In this document: piece after piece, positions 1-6,535 of the stretch
Numbering within the stretch: the stretch's first letter is position 1
Layout of the letters: every line of letters starts with the position of its first letter
Assembly (NCBI GenBank): GCA_041183125.1
Contig: JBEGMH010000365.1
Coordinates: 1-12,826 of the forward strand
DNA length: 12,826 nt
Direction of reading: 5' to 3'
Source of the DNA: JADJPL01 sp041183125
GTDB lineage: Bacteria; Bacteroidota; Bacteroidia; Chitinophagales; Saprospiraceae
Notes under the pieces: model-generated
What the model was told of the DNA's origin: nothing
Database searches by the model: none
What the model saw: only the letters and a program-made list of their open reading frames with translations
Position numbers and translations under genes: made by a program

Positions 1-143
1 GGTGCCCCTGATCCAGTGCGATAGGTGTTGGGAGTAGGGAGTTCTTCATAGAGCTGTTTGAACTTATCGGTCTTTATTTGGGCTTTTACAGGGGTAGCCG
101 CTACGCAGGAGGCTATGAAAAAGAGCAGGGTAAAAAAACGCAT
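1..143 (-). CDS. Secreted M1-family metallopeptidase, N-terminal fragment
   Basis: The ATG at 141-143 on the minus strand opens a frame that stays open to the window edge, giving 47 complete codons. The protein starts with a clear Sec signal peptide: MRFF, a hydrophobic core (TLLFFIASCVAA), then TPVKAQ with likely cleavage after A or Q near residue 22. The mature start, IKTDKFKQLYEELPTPNTYR followed by TGSGAP, resembles the N-terminus of Bacteroidota M1 (gluzincin) aminopeptidases, which commonly carry an LPTPNxYRxxxGAP stretch just before the first beta domain. That family assignment comes from recalled family resemblance; the zinc site (HExxH) would lie outside the window. If correct, it is an exported or periplasmic zinc peptidase. 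It lies downstream of the thr operon in the same direction but is separated by a strong palindrome, and has its own candidate promoter, so it is probably a separate transcription unit. Confidence 0.7.
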   Translation of the reverse strand, partial: MRFFTLLFFIASCVAATPVKAQIKTDKFKQLYEELPTPNTYRTGSGA

Positions 144-193
144 AACACGGGTGTTTTAAGGTTTAACCAGTGGAACAAACGAACCAATCTGTG

Positions 194-223
194 TAAAGAT
201 AAAAAGCTCTTTTTAAAATGCAA
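194..223 (-). promoter_or_regulatory. Candidate Bacteroidota promoter for the M1 peptidase gene
   Basis: On the minus strand TTG (223-221) is followed, after exactly 19 bases, by TATCTTTA (201-194). This fits the Bacteroidota sigma-A pattern (TTTG, about 19-21 bases, TAnnTTTG) with one mismatch in the -7 box and a weak -33 box (CTTG). Transcription would begin near 187, leaving a leader of about 45 bases before the ATG at 143. The -33 element overlaps the edge of the 34-base palindrome, so a protein bound there (for example ParB) could affect this promoter. Prediction from sequence only. Confidence 0.35.
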
Positions 224-255
224 GAGGGGGTGTTCCACGTGGAACACCCCCTCTT
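222..255 (-). terminator. 34-base perfect palindrome; candidate thr operon terminator
   Basis: Positions 222-255 are a perfect palindrome of 34 bases with no central spacer: AAGAGGGGG, then the 16-base parS-like core, then CCCCCTCTT. As RNA it would form a stem of about 15 base pairs closed by a tight loop. It begins 31 bases after the thrC stop and is followed on the minus strand by GCATTTT and, a little further, CTTTTT, an imperfect U-tract. It is therefore a plausible intrinsic terminator for thrABC, although the U-run is interrupted. The G/C-rich flanks outside the parS core are what make the stem unusually stable; a parS site alone would not need them. Confidence 0.6.
231..246. other. 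parS-like ParB-binding site 1 (intergenic)
   Basis: TGTTCCACGTGGAACA is a perfect 16-base palindrome. It matches the widely conserved chromosomal parS consensus (TGTTnCACGTGnAACA) at every fixed position and differs from the Bacillus subtilis form TGTTCCACGTGAAACA at one base. It forms the centre of the 34-base palindrome between thrC and the peptidase gene. Chromosomal parS sites load ParB, which spreads and acts with ParA and SMC in origin segregation. No parA or parB gene is visible here, so ParB binding is inferred from the motif. A second copy lies about 396 bases away. Confidence 0.75.
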
Positions 256-285
256 ATCTGGGTGATAGCTACGGTGTGCCTTACA

Positions 286-1620
286 TTAGACGGTCAGGCT
301 GGAGAGAAGATAATTTTTTAAGGAATCGTAGTGGGCAGCTAAAAAAGTGGCTTCTTTGGGCAGGTCTTCCAGAGCGGCCAGGCGTTCCGGAATGGGTGGG
401 GTAAAGCCGAGGATACGTTCGGCTTCTGAAAGGAATTTGGCAGGGTGGGCGGTTTCCAGGACGATACCCCTGCTGTCGGGGAACTGTTTTTGGTATTCGC
501 GTAGCGCAAGATATCCTACAGCACCATGGGGATCCAGGGTATAGTGGTACTGTGTATAGATCTCTTGCATGGCTCTTTCCGTTTGTCTGTCATCAAATGC
601 CCAGCCTGAAATATTTTTTGCCATATTGTTCCACGTGGAACCATGGGGAGAGTCCAGAAACATATCTTCCATGCGCGCAAAATTAGACGGATTTCCAACG
701 TCCATGGCGTTGGATAGGGTAGGGATGGAAGGGCGTGGGGAAAATACACCCGTTTGCAAATAGTTTGGAACAATATCGTTCCGGTTGGTGGCTGCGATGA
801 AATGGGCAACGGGTAAACCCATTCGCTTTGCGATCAGGCCCGCACTCAGGTTGCCAAAATTTCCACTGGGCACACTAAATACTATGGGATGCCCAGGCTG
901 AGGGAGCTGTTTGAAGGCTTCAAAATAATAAAACGATTGGGGGATCAACCGGGAAATATTGATGGAATTAGCAGAACTCAAGCGTATATGCCTGTGTAGC
1001 GCTGGGTCTAAAAACGCCTGCTTGACCATGGCCTGGCAGTCATCAAATGTACCGTCAATCTCGAGGGCAGAAATATTATGGCCCAAGGTGGTCAGTTGTT
1101 TTTCCTGCAGCGGGCTCACCTTTCCAGATGGGTATAAAATCACGACCCGGATTCCGGGCGTACGATAAAAACCAGCTGCAACTGCCCCCCCTGTATCCCC
1201 TGAGGTAGCTACCAAAATCGTCAATTCCCGGTCAGCCCCCCGATTGAAATACCCCATGAGCTGAGCCATAAACCGAGCCCCGAAATCCTTGAAAGCCAAC
1301 GATGGCCCATGAAACAACTCCAGGGAATACGTGTGCCGGTCGAGGCGCACCACCGGTGCCGGAAAATTTACCGCATGAAGGATGATTTTTTCAAGGTCGC
1401 CTTCCGGTATATCGCCCTGGAATAGAGCCCTGGAAACCGCAAGCGCAATCTCCTGAAAGGAATAACTACGCAAATCCCGAATGAAGGAATCGGGAAGGGT
1501 GGGGATATCTACGGGCATATAAAGACCATTGTCCTCAGGGAGCCCCTTCATCACCGCTTCCTTTAGCGAAACCCGGACTTGCCGGTTTTTTGTACTGTAC
1601 AATTGTATAGACATACTCAT
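286..1620 (-). CDS. thrC: Threonine synthase
   Basis: PLP-dependent enzyme that converts O-phospho-L-homoserine to L-threonine and phosphate, the last step of the pathway; cytosolic. I place the start at 1620 (MSMSIQLYST), giving 444 residues; an ATG two codons later is equally possible. The frame remains open upstream to 1680, but those 20 codons would overlap the end of thrB and look unlike family N-termini. Visible motifs: the PLP lysine in FHGPSLAFKDFGARF (K111), the substrate/PLP loop VATSGDTGGA, the phosphate-binding SVPSGNFGNL, and the conserved MDVGNPSNFAR and LDPHGAVGYLAL segments. Length and motifs fit the bacterial ThrC fold. The start lies 19 bases past the thrB stop with no strong Shine-Dalgarno sequence, as is common in this phylum. 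An intact parS-like sequence is embedded in codons around 327-331. Confidence 0.95.
   Translation of the reverse strand: MSMSIQLYSTKNRQVRVSLKEAVMKGLPEDNGLYMPVDIPTLPDSFIRDLRSYSFQEIALAVSRALFQGDIPEGDLEKIILHAVNFPAPVVRLDRHTYSLELFHGPSLAFKDFGARFMAQLMGYFNRGADRELTILVATSGDTGGAVAAGFYRTPGIRVVILYPSGKVSPLQEKQLTTLGHNISALEIDGTFDDCQAMVKQAFLDPALHRHIRLSSANSINISRLIPQSFYYFEAFKQLPQPGHPIVFSVPSGNFGNLSAGLIAKRMGLPVAHFIAATNRNDIVPNYLQTGVFSPRPSIPTLSNAMDVGNPSNFARMEDMFLDSPHGSTWNNMAKNISGWAFDDRQTERAMQEIYTQYHYTLDPHGAVGYLALREYQKQFPDSRGIVLETAHPAKFLSEAERILGFTPPIPERLAALEDLPKEATFLAAHYDSLKNYLLSSLTV
627..642. other. parS-like ParB-binding site 2 (inside thrC)
   Basis: TGTTCCACGTGGAACC carries the full 14-base core GTTCCACGTGGAAC at 628-641 and matches the 16-base palindrome at 15 of 16 positions; only the last base breaks symmetry. 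It lies within the thrC reading frame and encodes Gly-Ser-Thr-Trp-Asn (around residues 327-331) in what looks like a variable linker of threonine synthase. Intragenic parS sites are known in other bacteria. Together with the intergenic copy it makes a cluster of two sites within about 400 bases. These are the only two CACGTG hexamers I found in the window. Confidence 0.7.
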
Positions 1621-1639
1621 GGCGATTGGTAGTGCCTGC

Positions 1640-2572
1640 TTACAGCAAAACAGCACCCTCCCGGTTAATCGGGGACACAAAAAGATGGTTTTTTATCCCT
1701 TTTTTATCAAATACAGACTGCATAGCACGGCCAGTTTCCTCGGCGCAACCCGCGTCATCCGATAATGCAAAAATAGAAGGCCCTGCCCCGGAAATACTGC
1801 AACCCAGAGCCCCTGCTTTTAACGCAGCTTCTTTTACGTCATAAAAACCGGGTATAAGACAGGCTCGCTGAGGTTCGATGATCACGTCTTCCATAGAGCG
1901 GCGAATCAACCCAAAGTCGCTGTGGTATAAGCCCAGGATAAATCCCGCTAAATTGCCGTTCTGGCGGATGACCAGGTCCAGGGCTACCTCTTTTTTGAGG
2001 ATACCCCTGGCCTCTCGGGTCAGGACTTCTACCTCGGGATATACCACCGTGGCATAGAGCCCCTCCGGAATACGCAACGAACATACATCTAAGTCCTGGT
2101 TGCTGCGAACCAATACGATCCCGCCTAACAGGGAAGGCGCTACATTGTCGGCATGATAGGCACCATCGGCAATCTGCTCTCCCAAGACGGCGAAAGGCAA
2201 AAGCTCCCGCTTGCTCAAGGGCCGTCCTAACAATTCGTTGATCGCCATGACGCCTCCTACCGCACTGGCGGCACTGGACCCCAAACCACTGCCAAAAGGC
2301 ATTTTTTTATGGATTTCCATCGCAATGCCCCGCCCGCTCTCGCCTAAATGCGCAAGCAAGGTCTTGGCTGCATACCCAGCCGTATTTAGCTCTACATCGT
2401 AGGGAAGCTGCCGGGATACTCCTGTTATAGCCGTGATTTCCAAACCCTGGGAATCTTTGAAATACGCCACGACCTCATCGCCCGGGCGGTTTAGGGCAAA
2501 CCCTAAAATATCGTACCCTACGGCTACATTGGCTACCGACGCAGGGGCAAAAACGCGTACGCTTGAAGGCAT
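1640..2572 (-). CDS. thrB: Homoserine kinase (GHMP family)
   Basis: Phosphorylates the side-chain hydroxyl of L-homoserine using ATP, supplying the substrate of threonine synthase; cytosolic. The protein has 310 residues, normal for the family. It shows the GHMP N-terminal substrate motif (VFAPASVANVAVGYDILGFA, residues 7-26), the ATP-binding loop PFGSGLGSSAAS (92-103), the GAYHADNVAPS segment (137-147) and the C-terminal glycine-rich SGAGPS (261-266). The ATG at 2570-2572 is only four bases after the thrA stop, so translation is probably coupled to thrA. With thrC immediately downstream it completes the operon order thrA-thrB-thrC. Nothing is missing or broken in the visible motifs. Confidence 0.96.
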   Translation of the reverse strand: MPSSVRVFAPASVANVAVGYDILGFALNRPGDEVVAYFKDSQGLEITAITGVSRQLPYDVELNTAGYAAKTLLAHLGESGRGIAMEIHKKMPFGSGLGSSAASAVGGVMAINELLGRPLSKRELLPFAVLGEQIADGAYHADNVAPSLLGGIVLVRSNQDLDVCSLRIPEGLYATVVYPEVEVLTREARGILKKEVALDLVIRQNGNLAGFILGLYHSDFGLIRRSMEDVIIEPQRACLIPGFYDVKEAALKAGALGCSISGAGPSIFALSDDAGCAEETGRAMQSVFDKKGIKNHLFVSPINREGAVLL

Positions 2573-2576
2573 CTAT

Positions 2577-5048
2577 TTAGCTTAAAAAGTTTCCAATCTT
2601 GATAATTTCGGAAAAAACACCGGCAGCAGTAACCTCCGCACCCGCTCCAGGGCCACGAATGACCAGAGGCCGCTCCTTGTAGCGCTCCGAAGTGAATACA
2701 ATCATGTTATCGCTTCCACTGAGCTGGTAGAACGGATGGTATTTATCTACCGCTTGTAACCCGATACTAGCCGCCTGCGGCTCCACCGTAGCCACTATCC
2801 GAAGGGCTTGCCCTTCTTGTGCTGCCTGATGCACCATCTTGCCAAAATAGGTGTCGGCTTCTTGCAACGCTGTGAAAAAATCCGATAAAGTAGCGGCTTG
2901 TGTACACGGCTCGGGTAAAAAAGATTGAATAGGTACTTCGTCTGGCTCTATGGCCAAACCAGCTTCCCGGGCTAATATGATCAGTTTTCTTCGAATATCG
3001 TTGCAGAACAAGTCTTCCCTCGGATCAGGCTCTGTGTAGCCCCTCTCCCTTGCTTCGCGCACTACCTCGCTGAACAGCATGCCCGGCTGAAACGAATTGA
3101 AGATAAAAGATAGGGAACCAGATAATACTGCCTCGATTTTATGGATGCGGTCACCGCTTAAAATCAAATCGTTTAACGTAGAAATGACCGGAAGGCCAGC
3201 CCCTACGTTGGTCTCATACTGAAACAGTACCCCGCGCTGCCTGGCAATAGACTTCAGCCTTTTATACTCTTCATAAGAGGAGGAGGTAGCGTATTTATTA
3301 GGGGTAGAAATAGAAATGCTCGCCTCTAACACAGAAGCGTAATGACGGGCTACCTCCGGGCTCGCCGTGTTGTCCACAAAAATAGTATTGGATAAGTTTA
3401 GGCGCTTCATCTCGGCAATGAACGCTTCCATATCGGTCGGATGCCCTTGCGGGGAATGAAGGAGCTCCTCTTCCCAGGAATCGAGCGCTATGCCCTCTTC
3501 CCGAAACAACATCCTCCTGCTGTTGGCCAATCCCACTACTTTTACTTCCAGGGATTGCTCCCGGAAAAGATACTCCTTCTGAGCCCGTATCTGTTTGAGC
3601 AGCGTCTGGCCAATCAAACCTGTACCTACTATGAAGAGGTGTAAGACACTGGTTTCCGAAAGGAAAAAGGCCTCGTGCAACACGTTGAGTGCTTTACTTT
3701 CATCTTCCCGGTTGACTACTACCGAAATGTTGAGCTCCGATGAGCCCTGGGCTATGGCAATTACGTTGATCCCGTTTTTACCCAGTGCCTGGAATAAACG
3801 TCCGGCAATACCGGGTTGATAACGCATCCGCTCCCCGATAACAGCCACTACAGAAAGTTGGTCTTCTACCTTCACCGGCTCGATCATCCGGTTGTTGAGC
3901 TCGGCCTCAAAGGCCTCTTCAACTGCTTTCTTGGCTTTATGCGCCAAATCGGGCTGAACGGCAAAACTGATAGAGTGCTCCGAAGAGCCTTGCGTGATCA
4001 GGATGACATTGATCCCACTCTGTGCAAGCGCCCCAAACAAGCGCGCAGCAATACCCGGTACCCCAAACAGCCCACTGCCCTGAAGGGTGAGCAAGGCTGT
4101 ATGGTTAATGGAAGAAATGCCCTTTACCGGCGCATCCGGCATACTGAAATCGGGCTTTGTAGATACAATGGTGCCCGGGAAATCAGGGTTGAAGGTGTTT
4201 TTAATGAGCAACGGGATGCGCTTGTCCAGCGCAGGCTGGATAGTAGGCGGATAAATCACCTTAGCCCCGAAATGCGACATTTCCATCGCTTCGGCATAGG
4301 TCAAACCAGGTATAGTGAATGCTTTTTTTACCTTTCTTGGGTCAGCCGTCAAGACCCCGTCCACGTCGGTCCAGATTTCAATTACCTCCGCATCTAAAGC
4401 AGCCCCAAATAACGCTGCGGTATAGTCCGACCCGCCGCGCCCCAGGGTGGTCGTCAGCCCCCCCTTGGCAGCAGAGCCAATAAATCCTGTAACTACTTGT
4501 ATATCATTGTTTTGATTGAAATAATCCCGAATATTGGAGTAGGTGAGGGGGATGTCTACTTTGGCACTCCCGAAGGTCTTGTCTGTTTTGACTACCCGAC
4601 GGGCATCGAGGTATTGAGCGGGCAGCCCTGCCTGTTGCAACGCGTAGGTAATGAGAAAAGCTGCATTTCGCTCCCCAAAGCTCAATACGTAATCCATCGT
4701 CCGGGGCGATACCTCGCGCACGAGGAAAATACCATACAGCAGGTTTTTGAGTACTTCGTGGTTGTTTTCCAGTTCCGGAAGTACTTTTTCAAGAAAAGAC
4801 GGGGCCAAAAGGGTCTGCGCAGCATGGAGATGCCGCTGACTGAACGCCTCGAAGTGAACAAAATAGGAGTCATCCCCTTTTTCAGCCAAACGGCTCATCT
4901 GGATAAGCGAATCGGTTACACCGCCCATTGCAGAAAAGACTACGGCAAAGTGCTCTCCGCGTTCGTGATACCCCTGAAGGATCCGGGACACCATTTGGAT
5001 GCGGTCCGGCTGGGCAACCGAGGAACCGCCAAATTTTAATACTTTCAT
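2577..5048 (-). CDS. thrA: Bifunctional aspartokinase / homoserine dehydrogenase
   Basis: Fused enzyme of 823 residues catalysing the first step (aspartate to aspartyl phosphate) and third step (aspartate semialdehyde to homoserine) of threonine synthesis. Residues 1-295 form the kinase: KFGGSS (5-10), FGERNAA (124-130), the TTLGRGGSDYTA loop (200-211) and WTDVDGV (226-232). Two ACT regulatory domains follow (about 320-390 and 398-465), each with a GIxxRLFxAL...GINVI...QGSSE pattern; by family knowledge these bind an allosteric amino acid, likely threonine. The dehydrogenase starts with the nucleotide-binding FIVGTGLIG (472-480), then TPNKYATSS, NVGAGLP (614-620), LSGSLSFIF and GYTEPDPREDL (670-680). 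The catalytic Asp/Lys pair appears kept as D684 and K688, but the usual SG.DVARK context reads FCNDIRRK. The canonical MKVLKFGGSS start makes the start secure. Confidence 0.96.
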   Translation of the reverse strand: MKVLKFGGSSVAQPDRIQMVSRILQGYHERGEHFAVVFSAMGGVTDSLIQMSRLAEKGDDSYFVHFEAFSQRHLHAAQTLLAPSFLEKVLPELENNHEVLKNLLYGIFLVREVSPRTMDYVLSFGERNAAFLITYALQQAGLPAQYLDARRVVKTDKTFGSAKVDIPLTYSNIRDYFNQNNDIQVVTGFIGSAAKGGLTTTLGRGGSDYTAALFGAALDAEVIEIWTDVDGVLTADPRKVKKAFTIPGLTYAEAMEMSHFGAKVIYPPTIQPALDKRIPLLIKNTFNPDFPGTIVSTKPDFSMPDAPVKGISSINHTALLTLQGSGLFGVPGIAARLFGALAQSGINVILITQGSSEHSISFAVQPDLAHKAKKAVEEAFEAELNNRMIEPVKVEDQLSVVAVIGERMRYQPGIAGRLFQALGKNGINVIAIAQGSSELNISVVVNREDESKALNVLHEAFFLSETSVLHLFIVGTGLIGQTLLKQIRAQKEYLFREQSLEVKVVGLANSRRMLFREEGIALDSWEEELLHSPQGHPTDMEAFIAEMKRLNLSNTIFVDNTASPEVARHYASVLEASISISTPNKYATSSSYEEYKRLKSIARQRGVLFQYETNVGAGLPVISTLNDLILSGDRIHKIEAVLSGSLSFIFNSFQPGMLFSEVVREARERGYTEPDPREDLFCNDIRRKLIILAREAGLAIEPDEVPIQSFLPEPCTQAATLSDFFTALQEADTYFGKMVHQAAQEGQALRIVATVEPQAASIGLQAVDKYHPFYQLSGSDNMIVFTSERYKERPLVIRGPGAGAEVTAAGVFSEIIKIGNFLS

Positions 5049-5103
5049 TAGGATTGATTTTGGAACTTTTCATTGTCTCCCGGAGCAAAGGAGCCACTGC
5101 AAA

Positions 5104-5111
5104 CAAAGGTA
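5104..5111 (-). promoter_or_regulatory. Candidate -7 box of the thrABC promoter
   Basis: The minus-strand octamer TACCTTTG is a full match to the Bacteroidota -7 consensus TAnnTTTG. Transcription would start near 5097, giving a leader of about 48 bases before thrA. I do not see a good TTG-type -33 box at the usual 19-21 bases upstream (the sequence there is CCTTC), so it may be a weak or activator-dependent promoter. No leader peptide rich in threonine or isoleucine codons and no clear attenuator is visible in the leader. Confidence 0.5.
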
Positions 5112-5162
5112 AGCGATTATACGCAGTTTGAAGGAATTGAAGATAATATTCAATACTTTTGC

Positions 5163-5193
5163 CTTTATTTTTATAAAAATCATAAAAATAAAG
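5163..5193. repeat. AT-only-type inverted repeat between porQ and thrA
   Basis: CTTTATTTTTAT (5163-5174) and ATAAAAATAAAG (5182-5193) form a perfect 12-base inverted repeat around a 7-base spacer. It lies 125-155 bases after the porQ stop and about 50-80 bases upstream of the thrA -7 box, in a markedly AT-rich stretch (about 5140-5220). A second, weaker inverted repeat AAAATAT/ATATTTT (5196-5217) adjoins it. It could be an operator for the thr promoter, an UP-like element or a poor terminator for porQ; the lack of G/C pairs and of a trailing U-run argues against an efficient intrinsic terminator. Confidence 0.55.
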
Positions 5194-5317
5194 CTAAAAT
5201 ATTGAAAAATATATTTTCATGCAGCCGTGCGTGGAACCAATGCATGACTTCCCCTTGGAGGAATGGATGCGTTGTACGGAAGTGGGAGGAAGATGTATGG
5301 CAGCAGCCCTGATATCG

Positions 5318-6523
5318 CTATGGCTTCTGTCGGAAGGCCGATAAACTGGTGGATATCCCCAGGTGGTTGCTTCCCCCTGCCAGATGATAGACGCTTCGGC
5401 CATAGTCCAAGCGGAAGCGGTTCACTTTAATCCCCACACCAAATGAAAAGCCAGCTGCGCTCCCGAATCCCTGGGCACTGAGCTCTTTTCTGCTGCGGTG
5501 CCGATATGCCATGCGGAGCCTGAAATTTTCGCGAGCCCCTAACAATAACTCCCCACTAAAAAGCAGGTGCCGGAAGAAGTTGTCCATACTTTTGGCAAAT
5601 CTTCCGGGTTCCCGGGGCTCTTCCCCTAATAACAGCGTTCCGTTTTCAGCATTGGGATCGTCGTAGAGTATGTTCCAGCGCTGTAAATTTTCGTAAAGGA
5701 GCGAGAAGCGAAAGGGAAGATAGCGCAGTTGTTTCGACAAGCCTATCTGTATTTCAAAAGGAAGTGGCTCCCTGTCTTCTGCCAAACCGGAGTAGGTACT
5801 GAGCTGGGTGCCCAAAGAGCGTACGGTGAGGGCAAGGGAAAATTTCTGGGCGCTGTCCTGATAGATCAAGCCCAGGTCGGAAGATATCCCTACCGACTCC
5901 AGAGTGCCCAGTGTAGAGCTGATGAAACGGGCGTTGACCCCGGCGCGCAGGCGCTCGTCCAACGGAAGAGATGCACCCAGCAGCAGGGCGTTTTCGCGGG
6001 CTTCTACTTCGCCGAGTTCTTGGAAAAACTCATTAGTAGCCTGTAGGGTACCGTAGTCTATGTATTTGATGCCTGCGTGGAAGCTGGCTCCCCACTTTTC
6101 GACGTAGCGTCCGTAGGCAGCGTACCCATGCTGCACCCCGCCTGCGAGAAAGCTGTGGTGAAAGGCCAACTGTTGGTGCATACCCGGGTTGAGTAAGGCA
6201 GGGTTGCCTTCTGCCAGGCTTACGTCATCATCTGCTACGCTGATGAGTTGACCGCCCAAAGCACTGACACGGGCACTGGACGGAAGGTTCAAAAAGGAAT
6301 AGGTGGCCCTCCCCCCCGTCCACTGGCCAAAGGCGCTAAAGGAACTGAACAGCAGCAAGCTGGCGGAGAACAGGATACCGGATACCCGATGGGGGTGTGT
6401 GAAAAGTATTTCGCCGCTCCAGCCGGAAGAATAAAATAATGAAAAATATTTTTTGGTGGTATCAGGCGAAAAAGGTCTTTTTACACAACCCCTGTCAGGA
6501 AACCATATCCGGCGAAAATACAT
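5318..6523 (-). CDS. porQ: Type IX secretion system protein PorQ
   Basis: Outer-membrane beta-barrel-type protein associated with the type IX secretion system, which exports and surface-anchors proteins in Bacteroidota. The mature region shows the family opening GRATYSFLNLPSSARVSALGG (about 71-91), then DDDVSLAEGNPALLNP, FHAGIKYIDYGTL, VRSLGTQLSTYSGL, LPFEIQIGLSKQL and LLYENLQRWNI, and ends in strand-rich GFSFGVGIKVNRFRLDYGR-like segments, all characteristic of PorQ. The start is uncertain. The only in-frame ATG (6523, 12 bases after the preceding stop) gives 401 residues but leaves the signal peptide core (about 48-66, cleavage near FSAFG/Q67) behind a 45-residue polar head, unusually long for a Sec signal. 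No in-frame ATG, GTG or TTG lies closer; an ATA codon (6407-6409) does, with GGAG upstream. Family members are nearer 340 residues. Confidence 0.88.
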   Translation of the reverse strand: MYFRRIWFPDRGCVKRPFSPDTTKKYFSLFYSSGWSGEILFTHPHRVSGILFSASLLLFSSFSAFGQWTGGRATYSFLNLPSSARVSALGGQLISVADDDVSLAEGNPALLNPGMHQQLAFHHSFLAGGVQHGYAAYGRYVEKWGASFHAGIKYIDYGTLQATNEFFQELGEVEARENALLLGASLPLDERLRAGVNARFISSTLGTLESVGISSDLGLIYQDSAQKFSLALTVRSLGTQLSTYSGLAEDREPLPFEIQIGLSKQLRYLPFRFSLLYENLQRWNILYDDPNAENGTLLLGEEPREPGRFAKSMDNFFRHLLFSGELLLGARENFRLRMAYRHRSRKELSAQGFGSAAGFSFGVGIKVNRFRLDYGRSVYHLAGGSNHLGISTSLSAFRQKP

Positions 6524-6535
6524 ACGAGGGCAATT

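Noticed and set aside
162..177. Possible third parS site (right half GTGGAACA at 170-177)
   Set aside because: The left half has five mismatches to the palindrome, so only a half-site is present.
1621..1680. Upstream extension of thrC to the ATG at 1680
   Set aside because: It would overlap the end of thrB and add 20 residues that look unlike threonine synthase N-termini; the start at 1620 gives a typical protein.
3816..4397. Long plus-strand open frame of 193 codons opposite thrA
   Set aside because: It lies wholly inside thrA on the other strand, shows no recognisable motifs, and thrA has secure family motifs throughout.
5194..5220. Eight-codon minus-strand reading frame (MKIYFSIF) as a thr leader peptide
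   Set aside because: It lies upstream of the candidate thrA promoter and contains no threonine codons, so it cannot act as an attenuation leader.
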